This document shows positions 33,372 through 43,023 of a stretch of DNA of 64,000 bases, one piece after another; positions within the stretch are counted from its first letter, which is position 1; every line of letters begins with the position of its first letter. Below the pieces are notes generated by a model, which made no database searches, was not told the DNA's origin, and was given only the letters and a program-made list of their open reading frames with translations. The stretch is taken from the NCBI GenBank assembly GCA_023424015.1, contig JAFAEM010000017.1, positions 79,909 through 143,908 of the forward strand, given 5' to 3'. Made by a program: the position numbers and the translations under genes. The stretch is from Bacteroidota bacterium. Lineage in GTDB: Bacteria > Bacteroidota > Bacteroidia > Chitinophagales > Chitinophagaceae.

Positions 33372-36300
33372 CTAATTGCCCACCTTACTACTCCTACCCT
33401 CCTCTTCCGTCACCTGTGCCAGTTTCGTTTCGGCTTCCTTCTTCAGGTTCGGTTCGATCGTATTATCAGCCACACTTTGGAAAGTGGCTTTGGCATTGAA
33501 ATAATCTTTCTGTTTAAAATAAACATCGCCGAGCAGAAGGTAGGCTTTGGTTACCCAATAATCGTATGAGCCAGATTTATTGATCACTTCAAAAGCCGCT
33601 TTCTCCGCGTCGGCAAGTTTGTTTAACTGGAACCAGCTATCCGCAATCTCATATCGCGCTTCCGCTGCAAGGGCTGCCTTGTTTAAATTCACTACAGTTT
33701 TGAAATTGGATATCGCCTGGTCGTGTTGTCCGTTGACGGAATGAGATTTGCCAATTGCCATATTCGCAAGCGCCTTATCATCGGTACTGCTTCCCTTAGC
33801 GTCTACCAGGTCTTTTGCATTTGCCACCGCATCCGACCATTTCTCCTGTTGGTACTGGCTACGTAGTAGTCCACGCATCGCCTCCAGCTGGTTCTCCTGG
33901 TTGGAAGCTTCTTTCTTAAGCTGGATATAATATGTTTCCGCCTTCGCATAATTCTTCAGCTCGAAAAAGTTGATACGGGCTGCTGCCAGTATTGCTCTTT
34001 CCGCATAATTATTGGGAGCATTGGCCGCCACCGTTTCATAACCAGTCAATGCATTAGCCCAGTCCTTTTTACCATAGTATATCTCACCACGGTAGAAATG
34101 GGCATCAACAAAATAAACACCGTTGGGGAATTTCTTTATGTAGTTGTTCAATGATGTGAGCGCCGCATTGAGGTTACCATTCGCAATCTGGTTTTCGGCA
34201 GCAGCATATGAAAGAGAATCTTCGGTATCGACGCTGAGTGGCTTACCTGACTTACGCATAAAAGCGGCATATTCGTCTGTCTGACCCAGTTCTACATAAA
34301 TCAGTTTCACGTTATTCAAAGCGTCTGCTGCTTCAGGTGAGTTGGGGTACTGCGCCACCAGGTCCTGGTAATGTTTTAGTGCCTCATTATTGTTATTCAA
34401 ATTATAGTATGAAGTTCCCAGTTTGAGATAAGCCTGTGGTTTCAGGCTTGCATTACCTGTGCTCTTTATTACATTATTAAGGTATGGTATTGCTTCGCTG
34501 AATTTTTCATCGGCCATATAGGTATTGGCAATCTCGAGGTTGGCATCGGTGATCAGGGGTGAAGAAGGAAACTTCCTGTTCATGGTGTTGAGCAGCTTAA
34601 TTTTCTCCATTGAACTTTTAATCCCGGTGATCATGGCATCCTGGAAAGTGGCATAGTCCTCAGCCGGCCATGAAAAACGGATCACGTTTTCATACATGGT
34701 TTTGGCCTTTGAAAAATTACGCTCCATATAATAACAGTCCGCGGCGCGCAGGTACGCGTCCTGGGTGAGATCATCAGAGCTAAGTCCGGGGTTTCTGCCC
34801 AGGGGTTCGAAAAAGCCGAGTGCCGCCTGGTAGTTTTCTTTTCTCAGGTAACAATAACCCAGGTTATACCTTGCATTCGATACATTGGCTTCACCACTTG
34901 CCGGTGAACCGGCGCTGATATAGGCATTATAATGTTTAATCGCCTCGTCAAGCCTGTTGCTCCTGTATGCCACCTCTCCTTTCCAGAAATTCACAAAGGG
35001 CAGCACGGCTCCATTGTTGGGATCTTGTAAAGCTTTATCAAGCAGCGCATCCGCTTCCGACAGACGACCATCATTGATCAACTCCGTAGCACGGCCATAG
35101 AGTATTCTTGGATATAATCTTTTCGCATTGAGAGTTGGGTTTTTCATACCATCGAGCAACGATAGCGCTTCCCTGTAGTTGTTTGTATTTGTTAAAACAG
35201 CTACCAGCAGATCCTTTGCTTCAGTGTTGTAAGTGGAATTGGGGTAATCAGTCAAAAATGATCTCAAACTGTTCAGGGCTTCATCCTGGTAACCGAGTTC
35301 ATAAGAAAGCTTGGCATATTGGAAACGGGAAACTTCCTGTTGTTTCTTATCGCTGCTGTTGGAAGCACAAAACAGGAACGCATTGCGGGCATTGCTTTTT
35401 TGCCCGGTCTTTAGGTAGGCGTCGCCCAACAGGTACATGGCGCTTTGGCTTAAGGTATCTTCTTTGCCACTCAATTGCTTGAAACCTTCGATCGCCTTGG
35501 TCAGGTTGTTGTTCATATAATAGGCATACGACAACTCATACAAGTCTTCGCGCCGAACCTTTGGCGAACCTTTTACAAAATCCTCCAGGTAAGGCAGTCC
35601 TTTATCAAATTCTTTACGTTCAAAGTAGGCGTGACCGATCATTTGTTTTAATTCAAGGTCATAGTATTGCGACTGACCGGTTTTGATCTTTGCTTCAGCA
35701 TATTTCAAGGCTTCATCTTTTTTCCCCTGTATGTAATATATCTGGGCGATATAGTAAGGGACGACTGTCGAGTAGGCTTTTTCATTCTCCACGATCTTAA
35801 AGCTTTGCAAAGCTTCGTTGTATTGCTTATCCCTAAATGCCAGGAATCCGTAATAATAATTCGCATCAAGATAATTGGGATCATCCTTCATGGTGCGAAT
35901 GGTATTGAACAGGGGTTTTGCCTGCGCAAACTGTTGAAGAGTGAAATAAGAATACCCCTGGTGAAATTTCATGGTAGCGATATCCTTATTACTTAGATTG
36001 GCAATATTGGATTGCTCGTAGTGATCAAGGGCCTTCTTGAAGTCCTGCTGGCGGAAATAATACTCGGCCAGCTGGAAGTTCATCATTTGAACCCTCGCCG
36101 TGTTCTTTTCAAGATCGATATAATCAATCGCCAGGTCAACCGCGTTTTCCTCCTGTTGCTTTAAGGCGCATGCGGTGGCGTAGTAATTGATCTCCTGAAC
36201 TGTTATGGGATTGTTAACGATATCTGTCTCACGTACGGATTGCTTCAATTCCTTTAGCAAAGGGTAAGCAAGGCTATACTGCTCTTTTTGAAAATATTCC

Positions 36301-36407
36301 TTGGCTTCTTTGAATTTTGTGTGAGGGTCGGAGTAATAGATCGTTTGCTGTGCGCGCACAGCCATGCACAGAACAGTAGCTATTGCTAGCGAAAAAGTTT
36401 GCTTCAT
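33372..36407 (-). CDS. Periplasmic TPR-repeat protein, 1011 residues
   Basis: A secreted protein (signal MKQTFSLAIATVLCMAVRA) made almost entirely of tetratricopeptide helices, for example QLAEYYFRQQDFKKALDHYE, ALNSLRSFLTDYPNST and AYLKLGTSYYNLNNNNEALK. Many units show the YbgF/BamD-like tail pattern YPNSPEAADAL. Such proteins act as scaffolds in envelope complexes. It is the first gene of a unit with the barrel and HU-CCDC81 proteins, an order I recall as recurrent in Bacteroidota, suggesting a shared envelope role. No enzymatic motif. Confidence 0.88.
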   Translation of the reverse strand: MKQTFSLAIATVLCMAVRAQQTIYYSDPHTKFKEAKEYFQKEQYSLAYPLLKELKQSVRETDIVNNPITVQEINYYATACALKQQEENAVDLAIDYIDLEKNTARVQMMNFQLAEYYFRQQDFKKALDHYEQSNIANLSNKDIATMKFHQGYSYFTLQQFAQAKPLFNTIRTMKDDPNYLDANYYYGFLAFRDKQYNEALQSFKIVENEKAYSTVVPYYIAQIYYIQGKKDEALKYAEAKIKTGQSQYYDLELKQMIGHAYFERKEFDKGLPYLEDFVKGSPKVRREDLYELSYAYYMNNNLTKAIEGFKQLSGKEDTLSQSAMYLLGDAYLKTGQKSNARNAFLFCASNSSDKKQQEVSRFQYAKLSYELGYQDEALNSLRSFLTDYPNSTYNTEAKDLLVAVLTNTNNYREALSLLDGMKNPTLNAKRLYPRILYGRATELINDGRLSEADALLDKALQDPNNGAVLPFVNFWKGEVAYRSNRLDEAIKHYNAYISAGSPASGEANVSNARYNLGYCYLRKENYQAALGFFEPLGRNPGLSSDDLTQDAYLRAADCYYMERNFSKAKTMYENVIRFSWPAEDYATFQDAMITGIKSSMEKIKLLNTMNRKFPSSPLITDANLEIANTYMADEKFSEAIPYLNNVIKSTGNASLKPQAYLKLGTSYYNLNNNNEALKHYQDLVAQYPNSPEAADALNNVKLIYVELGQTDEYAAFMRKSGKPLSVDTEDSLSYAAAENQIANGNLNAALTSLNNYIKKFPNGVYFVDAHFYRGEIYYGKKDWANALTGYETVAANAPNNYAERAILAAARINFFELKNYAKAETYYIQLKKEASNQENQLEAMRGLLRSQYQQEKWSDAVANAKDLVDAKGSSTDDKALANMAIGKSHSVNGQHDQAISNFKTVVNLNKAALAAEARYEIADSWFQLNKLADAEKAAFEVINKSGSYDYWVTKAYLLLGDVYFKQKDYFNAKATFQSVADNTIEPNLKKEAETKLAQVTEEEGRSSKVGN

Positions 36408-36637
36408 GCCAAATGTCCTTTAAACCGTTGGGGGATAAACGCTGCGAATATTCAAATTATTTCAACCAATGCCAAACATCATTCCAAACAGGTGTGGATA
36501 AGTCTGATATTACATCTAGTTTAACAAATCAATCATCTTCAATCGATAAAAAGCAATTAAAATTTCTTCTGTATTATTGCACCGCATTGGACATTGCCCT
36601 ATATTGGGGAGTGGACCAACCCTAAATTAAATATCAA

Positions 36638-37045
36638 ATGAAAAAACTGTTAAGTATCAGGTATACCGACAATGGGATTACAATAGCCGCACTCCTGATG
36701 CGCCTTGGCCTCGGAGCACTTATCATCCCACATGGATATAGCAAACTGATCAATTTCGCTTCACGCTCAGCTAATTTTTCCGATCCGTTCCATATTGGTA
36801 GTCCAACCTCCCTGGCCTTGGTGATCTTCGCAGAGTTTTTTTGTGGCGTGTTTATCTTACTCGGATTGTTTACCCGCCTTGCCTGCATCCCACTGATCAT
36901 CGCCATGGCAGTGATCGTATTCAAAATTCATAACGCCGACTTCTTCGGTGATGCCGAAAAACCCACTCTTTTCCTGCTTGGCTACCTGGCATTGATGTTT
37001 ACCGGGCCTGGAAAGGTTAGTCTCGATAGACTAATAGCCCGATAA
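36638..37045 (+). CDS. DoxX-family membrane protein
   Basis: A 135-residue protein with four membrane helices (ALLMRLGLGALIIPHGYSK, LVIFAEFFCGVFILLGLFTR, IPLIIAMAVIVFKI, LFLLGYLALMFTGPGKVSLD). The early LGLGALIIPHGYSKL and the final GPGKVSLDRL are DoxX-family hallmarks. Members have been linked to quinone or redox chemistry and to membrane organisation, without a firm general role. The 230-base gap upstream has no other feature that I can name. Confidence 0.88.
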   Translation: MKKLLSIRYTDNGITIAALLMRLGLGALIIPHGYSKLINFASRSANFSDPFHIGSPTSLALVIFAEFFCGVFILLGLFTRLACIPLIIAMAVIVFKIHNADFFGDAEKPTLFLLGYLALMFTGPGKVSLDRLIAR

Positions 37046-37159
37046 ACTGGCTTCCATCTTCTCGACGGTTTAATTCATTAGACAAAGCTGTTAGGAAATA
37101 CCCCTATTTCATTTTGATAATCACATAGACTTAAGCCTTAATTTATTTAATTTTAAACG

Positions 37160-38179
37160 ATGGAAGATTACGCAGGATCACAGGGCTTAAGCAGCGATAA
37201 GCAAATAGTATCGACTGACGAACTATTTGTGTACCCGCCAAAATTCCAAAAGCCACCGGAGCAGGCAACTAATGTATGGCTTAAATCTATCGCCAGCCTT
37301 GCACTTTACCTGATCCTCGGTTATTATATTTTTCACAGTTTTGAAATGCTATTGCTGATCACAGCAATTGTTGTATTTCATGAACTTGGTCATTTCTTTG
37401 CCATGAAGTTTTACCGTTATAAAGATCTCGGTATATTCTTTATTCCGCTTCTTGGCGCTTATGTTTCCGGAAGCAAAAGAGAGGTCTCGCAGAAAGAATC
37501 TGCGGTAATATTGCTTGCAGGCCCTTTACCTGGAATCATCCTGGGAATTATCTTATATTTTCTTTACGAGTACAATCATGATCACTATATTGGCAGTATT
37601 TCTTTTTATACGGTGTCCGTATCGCTGATTTTTCTCAACCTGGTCAATCTTATTCCTGTGTATCCACTAGACGGAGGACAATTGCTCAACCGTGTTTTCC
37701 TTGATGAAGAAAGTTGGCTGAGCCGCCTGTTTGTTTTATTGTCCATTGTTTTTCTCAGCTGGTTTGCACTTTACGGAATGAACCGGCCCTTTTACCCCTT
37801 GCTCATTTTTCCAGCCATGATGTTGTTTAGAATGTTTGGAGATACCCGGTTAAGTACTATTGAGAAAAAAATTGAAACCGCGGGCTTTGATCTCAATGTC
37901 GCTTACGAAGATCTTCCGGATGAAGACTACTGGAAGATCAGGAATATTCTTATCAATGAACATCCCTCATTCAAAGACATACCAACGGCGCCGCCATTTG
38001 AGTACAGTCCAAAAGAAGAAAAGATCATGCTCACCATTCAAAGCCTGCTTCATCGCAACCTGATCCAGGATGTATCAGTGGCAGGCAAATTAATTATACT
38101 TATCATCTGGCTGGCAGCTATAGCTTCACCCTGGCTGATCAATATGGATTTGTCTTTTTTTAGCCGGTTTGGATTCTGA
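37160..38179 (+). CDS. Site-2 protease-family membrane metallopeptidase (M50)
   Basis: A 339-residue membrane protease. The zinc motif is H74-E75-x2-H78 in VVFHELGHFFAMKFY within a membrane helix; the second conserved motif NLIPVYPLDGGQLLNRVF supplies the aspartate. About six membrane helices. N-terminal 40 residues and a 70-residue cytosolic segment between helices (STIEKKIETAGFDLNVAYED) are extra. M50 enzymes cut transmembrane substrates such as anti-sigma factors or signal-peptide remnants. No PDZ domain is seen. The substrate is unknown; no anti-sigma gene is nearby. Confidence 0.88.
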   Translation: MEDYAGSQGLSSDKQIVSTDELFVYPPKFQKPPEQATNVWLKSIASLALYLILGYYIFHSFEMLLLITAIVVFHELGHFFAMKFYRYKDLGIFFIPLLGAYVSGSKREVSQKESAVILLAGPLPGIILGIILYFLYEYNHDHYIGSISFYTVSVSLIFLNLVNLIPVYPLDGGQLLNRVFLDEESWLSRLFVLLSIVFLSWFALYGMNRPFYPLLIFPAMMLFRMFGDTRLSTIEKKIETAGFDLNVAYEDLPDEDYWKIRNILINEHPSFKDIPTAPPFEYSPKEEKIMLTIQSLLHRNLIQDVSVAGKLIILIIWLAAIASPWLINMDLSFFSRFGF

Positions 38180-38217
38180 TCCGGCAGACAAACTTAAATG
38201 TTTAGTTGAGGTTGCTA

Positions 38218-40002
38218 TTACCGGTGTTTTAAACTTTTTGCCCACTCATCCAATTTTTCTTCCAGCAGTGTTAGTGGCAGAGATCCATGTTTCAATACCT
38301 CGTCATGAAATTCAGCCAGCGAAACTTTGCCCCCTGACTGATCTACGTATTTTGCACGAAGCTCAGCGATTTTCAACGCACCAATTTTATATGCGAGGGC
38401 CTGGCCTGGCATAACCATGTATCGCTCGATTTCCGCAGTGGCCCCCTGTTCGGAAATCGCTTCATTGGCCATCATATATTTTATGGCTTCTTCTCTTGTC
38501 ATGCCCTTGAGATGTATCGCCACATCCACTACAAGCCGGATGGCGCGGTGCATTTCATCGCCCAGGGCACCCATATATTGATAGGGATCAGTATAAAGCC
38601 CGAGTTCTTTGCCTAACGACTCACAATACAGCGCCCAACCCTCGGCATAGGCGGAGTAACCACCGAAGCGCCGGAATCGCGGCAAACTTGTATCCTCCTG
38701 TTGTAGGGAAATCTGGTAGTGATGACCCGGTATTGCTTCATGCAGAAAGAGTGATTCCATACCACTGGTCACGCTGAAGGTTGTTGCGTCCAGGATCGGA
38801 ACATAAAAAATACCAGGCCTGCTGCCATCCGGAGCCCCGGCATGATACTCAGCGCTCGCACTCTCGGCACGATATGCTTCTGTCTGACGAATCTCAAAAG
38901 GTGTAATGGGCACCCGGTTAAACATTTTCTTTAGATGAGGCTGCATAACCTGGTGTATTTTTTCAAAAGCATCGAGTACATCTTTCGGCGTTTTAAAGGG
39001 TGTAAATCTTTTGTCAGTCTTCATGTATTCAAAAAATGCCGGAAGATCACCGGTAAAACCTGTCGACTGCTTTACACTATCCATTAAATGCCTTATCCGC
39101 GCTACTTCGGCTAGTCCCGTCTCATAAACCTCCTGTGGCGATTTGTCGGTCGTGGTCATCTTCTTTAAAAGGAACCTGTAATATTCTTCGCCGCCAGGCA
39201 AAGACCCAATTCCCGAACTCGTCCTGGCTTTGAGCAGGTAACTCTTTTTTAGAAAATTACCCAGTTTTTTGTACGCGGGTTCCAATTGATCTTTGATGAG
39301 TTTGGCATAATCCTCCGTAATCTTATTTTTATCTGCTTCAGAAAATTCAGCAGGTATTGTGGTAATTGGGCTATAAAAAATACTTTCCTGCAGGCTGGCC
39401 GCCGGTATCGCTTCCATTTGTGGAATTAACTTTTCAACAATCGATTTGGGAAAAACGAATTGTGCGTTAAACCCCTTTTTAAAATAAGAAATAGCGCTGT
39501 CAGCCCAGGCGGGGAAGCCAGAAGCCCGTTGCACCCAGTCGTTGTAATCTTTAACTGTTTTAAAAGGCTGATAACTGGAGCCGCTGCCCAGTTGTGCCAA
39601 TGTAAGCGGCATACCAAACATCTGGTGGAATGGAAAATAGTTGTCTGGATAATTGAGTTCTTCCAAAGCCATATTCAGGTCGTATGCCATTACATCATAA
39701 CTCGTCCGGTCCTTTTCTGATTTTTCAACTGATTCGTATTTCTTTAGTTCGGTAAGGTAGCGCCTCAAAAATTCACGATACTTTTCACGATAGCTGTCCG
39801 TAAAATCGATGGGAAGAAGGTGGTTGTAGCGCTTGTCACCGATGAATGTAGCCTCTAAGGGAAATAATTGAAGGTATTCTTCATAATACTGTTCAAACAA
39901 CGCGGAAAGTTCTTTCCCGGGGCGATCGTTTTCACTATCAGATTTAGAATTACATCCTGCAACCATTACCAAAATAATTAGGGCCGACCAAAGTAATTTC
40001 AT
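38218..40002 (-). CDS. DUF885 metallopeptidase-like lipoprotein
   Basis: A 594-residue protein with a lipoprotein signal (MKLLWSALIILVMVAGCNSK, lipidated C17). The body is the DUF885 fold with the zinc-type motif LHEAIPGHHYQISLQ and the following GGYSAYAEGWALYCE. Members resemble M3/M32 peptidases and are thought to be carboxypeptidase-like, probably acting in the periplasm. The C-terminal motif PGQALAYKIGALKIAELR is also typical. Single gene, convergent with the site-2 protease gene. Confidence 0.88.
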   Translation of the reverse strand: MKLLWSALIILVMVAGCNSKSDSENDRPGKELSALFEQYYEEYLQLFPLEATFIGDKRYNHLLPIDFTDSYREKYREFLRRYLTELKKYESVEKSEKDRTSYDVMAYDLNMALEELNYPDNYFPFHQMFGMPLTLAQLGSGSSYQPFKTVKDYNDWVQRASGFPAWADSAISYFKKGFNAQFVFPKSIVEKLIPQMEAIPAASLQESIFYSPITTIPAEFSEADKNKITEDYAKLIKDQLEPAYKKLGNFLKKSYLLKARTSSGIGSLPGGEEYYRFLLKKMTTTDKSPQEVYETGLAEVARIRHLMDSVKQSTGFTGDLPAFFEYMKTDKRFTPFKTPKDVLDAFEKIHQVMQPHLKKMFNRVPITPFEIRQTEAYRAESASAEYHAGAPDGSRPGIFYVPILDATTFSVTSGMESLFLHEAIPGHHYQISLQQEDTSLPRFRRFGGYSAYAEGWALYCESLGKELGLYTDPYQYMGALGDEMHRAIRLVVDVAIHLKGMTREEAIKYMMANEAISEQGATAEIERYMVMPGQALAYKIGALKIAELRAKYVDQSGGKVSLAEFHDEVLKHGSLPLTLLEEKLDEWAKSLKHR

Positions 40003-40120
40003 GTATTATTTATTTACGTAATACAAAGTAAGGGATTTCTGATAGGAATTGGAATAAGTAATTAGGTTAGGCTTTCCCATGCCCTCAATTCCCAATCACT
40101 AATTTCAAACTACTTTAGTT

Positions 40121-41497
40121 TCACTTCAAAACATCAAGCACCTTGTACATTTTGTTGACCAGCGTGGAGGCGCGTCCATTGTAATTATTTACCAGGAAAG
40201 AAAAGATAAACTCCTGGCCATCTTTTGACTTGTGGTATCCGCAAAAACCTTTGACACCATTGATCGTTCCGCTTTTCATCTTCATATTGTTGTACTCCGG
40301 TAACGCACCAAAGAATGCAGGGTACCAGGATTTACCTTTTGCATATTTCAAGATCTCCACCTGCGCATGCGTGGTCACCCGGTTTAGCGGTGAAAGGCCC
40401 GAACCATCATACATATTTAACTCCCGCTCATCCAGGCCCTGTTGCTTCCAGAAATCTGTTAGGATCGCAAGTCCGGTGTCGGTCGCACCAAATCCCCTTT
40501 TTTCAAGCGCGATCGTTTTGATCAAAGCCTCACCGTAAAGGTTGATGCTTTTTTTATTGAACCAGTATATAATGGAATCCAGGGCAGGTGATGTTTCCGT
40601 GTGCAAGATTCTTAAGTTCTTCCGGTCAATATTCTTGTTTTGAGACCGTGCACTGATAGCAATACCAGTTGTATTAATATTTGATCTCGACATTGCCTCA
40701 CTTAACTCACCTATAAACTGACCCGATCCCGAGGGCAATGATCCTGATATAGTAAAACTTTTCTCTTCAACAGGAATGGTGCCTTTTACCAAACCTTGTT
40801 CGCTGCCCACCGGAAAATAAATATAGGCATTGTCACCGCTACCTTTTCGGGCGGCAACAGCAACGGAATTAAGCTCATAATCAAACAGAGATGGTTCCGT
40901 CTTTACAATTTGAACAGGGTCGCCAATTTTAGAACCCGACGATAACACCAGGTCAAACTGGTTCTCACGCCAGTTTAATTTACCTGCACCGGCGCCGTAA
41001 TAATTTCCGATATCCTGCCAAATCCATCCGTCGGGAATATCTCCATTCTCCCAATTCCTGTCGTCGATCACAATCGCGCTTATAGAAGTGTTTGTTTTTG
41101 AAACCGATTGGACCACCCTGCTCAGCAGAGCCCTGGCTTCCTCTTTATTCCATCGCCAGCTGCCGAAGCTTGGATCACCACCGGGGATAATAATCAGGTT
41201 ATCCCCTTCCAACGCAAACTCAGTTTTATACCTATAATCTTTTCCCAGCATTTCAAACGCGGTTACACTGGTTATAATTTTTTGTGTGGATGCCGGGGCA
41301 AGGCCAGTCATCGCGTTTTTTTCAAAGACGGGCTTACCAGTCTTTGCATCGACCACATATAGAGAACTGATCGCAAATTGTAGTTGGGGATCGCTTTCAA
41401 ATTGCTGCAATGCCTTCTGCAGCTTTTGCGTAACAGTTTGGCTCAACGCAATCGTAGAATAAATGGCAAAACCCAGGACCAGGAATATTCTTTTCAT
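40121..41497 (-). CDS. dacB: D-alanyl-D-alanine carboxypeptidase/endopeptidase (PBP4, S13)
   Basis: A 458-residue exported penicillin-binding protein (signal MKRIFLVLGFAIYSTIALSQ). Catalytic motif S70-x-x-K73 is in APASTQKIITS, the conserved DGSGLSPLNRVT follows, and KSGT is in MKMKSGTINGVKG. An insert domain sits between the S-x-x-K and later motifs, as in PBP4. It trims D-Ala from peptidoglycan peptides and cuts cross-links in the periplasm. Length matches the family. Symbol is given by family; other S13 copies may exist. Confidence 0.92.
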   Translation of the reverse strand: MKRIFLVLGFAIYSTIALSQTVTQKLQKALQQFESDPQLQFAISSLYVVDAKTGKPVFEKNAMTGLAPASTQKIITSVTAFEMLGKDYRYKTEFALEGDNLIIIPGGDPSFGSWRWNKEEARALLSRVVQSVSKTNTSISAIVIDDRNWENGDIPDGWIWQDIGNYYGAGAGKLNWRENQFDLVLSSGSKIGDPVQIVKTEPSLFDYELNSVAVAARKGSGDNAYIYFPVGSEQGLVKGTIPVEEKSFTISGSLPSGSGQFIGELSEAMSRSNINTTGIAISARSQNKNIDRKNLRILHTETSPALDSIIYWFNKKSINLYGEALIKTIALEKRGFGATDTGLAILTDFWKQQGLDERELNMYDGSGLSPLNRVTTHAQVEILKYAKGKSWYPAFFGALPEYNNMKMKSGTINGVKGFCGYHKSKDGQEFIFSFLVNNYNGRASTLVNKMYKVLDVLK

Positions 41498-41702
41498 GTA
41501 CTACGCTCTTTTTTGGCTGAAATTAAATAGAAATAGATTTGAATTATGGAAAATGAAGTTAAAGCGTCTTTGTCAAAGTATAAATATGAATTGCCGTGCC
41601 TGATGACAACAAATTTTTTAAACATGATACTAAAAGAGCCATGCCCATGTGTCGGCTTTGAAGAATAACTGATATTTGCCCATCAAATTGCACTCATACC
41701 TC

Positions 41703-42959
41703 ATGATCAACGCATCTATCATCACGATTGGCGATGAGCTTCTGATAGGACAAACCATCGATACCAACAGTGCTTTCATTGCCCAGGAACTAAACCGCAT
41801 TGGCGTATGGGTCCGCAGGCGCGTAGCTGTGGGTGATACCTGGGATGAAATCTGGTTAACCCTGGATGAAGAATCCCGGTCATCACAGATCATTATTCTT
41901 ACCGGGGGACTTGGCCCCACGGATGATGATATCACGAAGGCCGTCCTCTGCAAATACTTTGGGGGCAAAATGGTTGTGGATGAAAATGTGAGGGCACATG
42001 TGCAATACCTGTTTGAAAAAGTGTACCTGCGCCCGGGACCAATACTGGAAAGAAATTTAAAACAGGCTGAAGTGCCTGATGTGTGTACGGTATTACATAA
42101 TGCGCGGGGCTCGGCGCCAGGGATGCTTTTCCGGAAGGAAGATAAACTGTATTTTTCGTTGCCTGGCGTACCACACGAAATGAAGGGATTGATTCACGAT
42201 GAAGTGATACCCATTTTGCTAAAAGAATTTACAATGCCTGCGGTCGTTCATCGCACCGCCATCACCGCCGGTCAGGGTGAATCACTGATCGCCGAACGGC
42301 TACTTGAATTCGAATCATCGCTACCCGACAGTATTAAACTGGCATACCTTCCGAGTTATGGTATGGTAAAACTTAGGTTGACAAGTACAGGTGAAAACAA
42401 AGATGAGGTCGAAAGCCTGATTCAAGCCCAATTCGAAAAAATGCTATCGCTCCTAAAGGATTACCTCGTAGCTGATGAGGATATTGGCCTTGAAGTGGTC
42501 GTTGGGAGAATATTGAAGGAAAAAGGTAAAACCATGGGCACCGCCGAAAGTTGCACAGGAGGGTATATTGCCAGCCTTATCACCAGCATTGCGGGATCAT
42601 CGGATTATTTTAAAGGCAGTGTGGTTAGCTATGCCAATGAAGTTAAAGAAAACATCCTGGGTGTTTCCCACGATACACTGGTTGCATATGGAGCAGTAAG
42701 CGAAGCCACCGTCACTGAAATGGTTAAGGGCACCATTCTTAACCTGGGGGTTGACTTTGCCCTGGCTACTTCGGGTATTATGGGACCCGGTGGTGGTACT
42801 GAAACAAAGCCTGTCGGTACCGTGTGGATAGCTGTAGGTAATACGGATACCTGCAAAACCTTAAAGCTTAACCTAAGGTTTGACCGCCAACGTAATATTT
42901 TGATGACGGCTGCCGCTGCCCTGAATTTTTTACGAAAATTCATTTTAGCTAACAGTTGA
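41703..42959 (+). CDS. cinA: CinA-family nicotinamide-nucleotide amidohydrolase
   Basis: A 418-residue two-domain protein. The N-terminal molybdopterin-binding-like (COG1058) domain has IITIGDELLIGQTIDTNS and ILTGGLGPTDDDITK; the C-terminal nicotinamide mononucleotide deamidase domain has MGTAESCTGGYIASLITSIA and TSGIMGPGGGTETKPVGTV. The enzyme converts NMN to nicotinic acid mononucleotide in pyridine-nucleotide recycling. The start MINASIITIGDE at 41703 is chosen over an ATG 27 bases upstream that adds an unconserved segment. Confidence 0.93.
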   Translation: MINASIITIGDELLIGQTIDTNSAFIAQELNRIGVWVRRRVAVGDTWDEIWLTLDEESRSSQIIILTGGLGPTDDDITKAVLCKYFGGKMVVDENVRAHVQYLFEKVYLRPGPILERNLKQAEVPDVCTVLHNARGSAPGMLFRKEDKLYFSLPGVPHEMKGLIHDEVIPILLKEFTMPAVVHRTAITAGQGESLIAERLLEFESSLPDSIKLAYLPSYGMVKLRLTSTGENKDEVESLIQAQFEKMLSLLKDYLVADEDIGLEVVVGRILKEKGKTMGTAESCTGGYIASLITSIAGSSDYFKGSVVSYANEVKENILGVSHDTLVAYGAVSEATVTEMVKGTILNLGVDFALATSGIMGPGGGTETKPVGTVWIAVGNTDTCKTLKLNLRFDRQRNILMTAAAALNFLRKFILANS

Positions 42960-42982
42960 TAGCGTGATTATTGTCAATTCAT

Positions 42983-42990
42983 TACCTTTG
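42983..42990 (+). promoter_or_regulatory. -7 element TACCTTTG before E2 gene
   Basis: Exact TAnnTTTG match 33 bases before the start at 43024; no -33 element at the usual distance is clear. Confidence 0.5.
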
Positions 42991-43023
42991 GCGCGGTTTA
43001 AAAACTGGTAACAAAAACTATTT

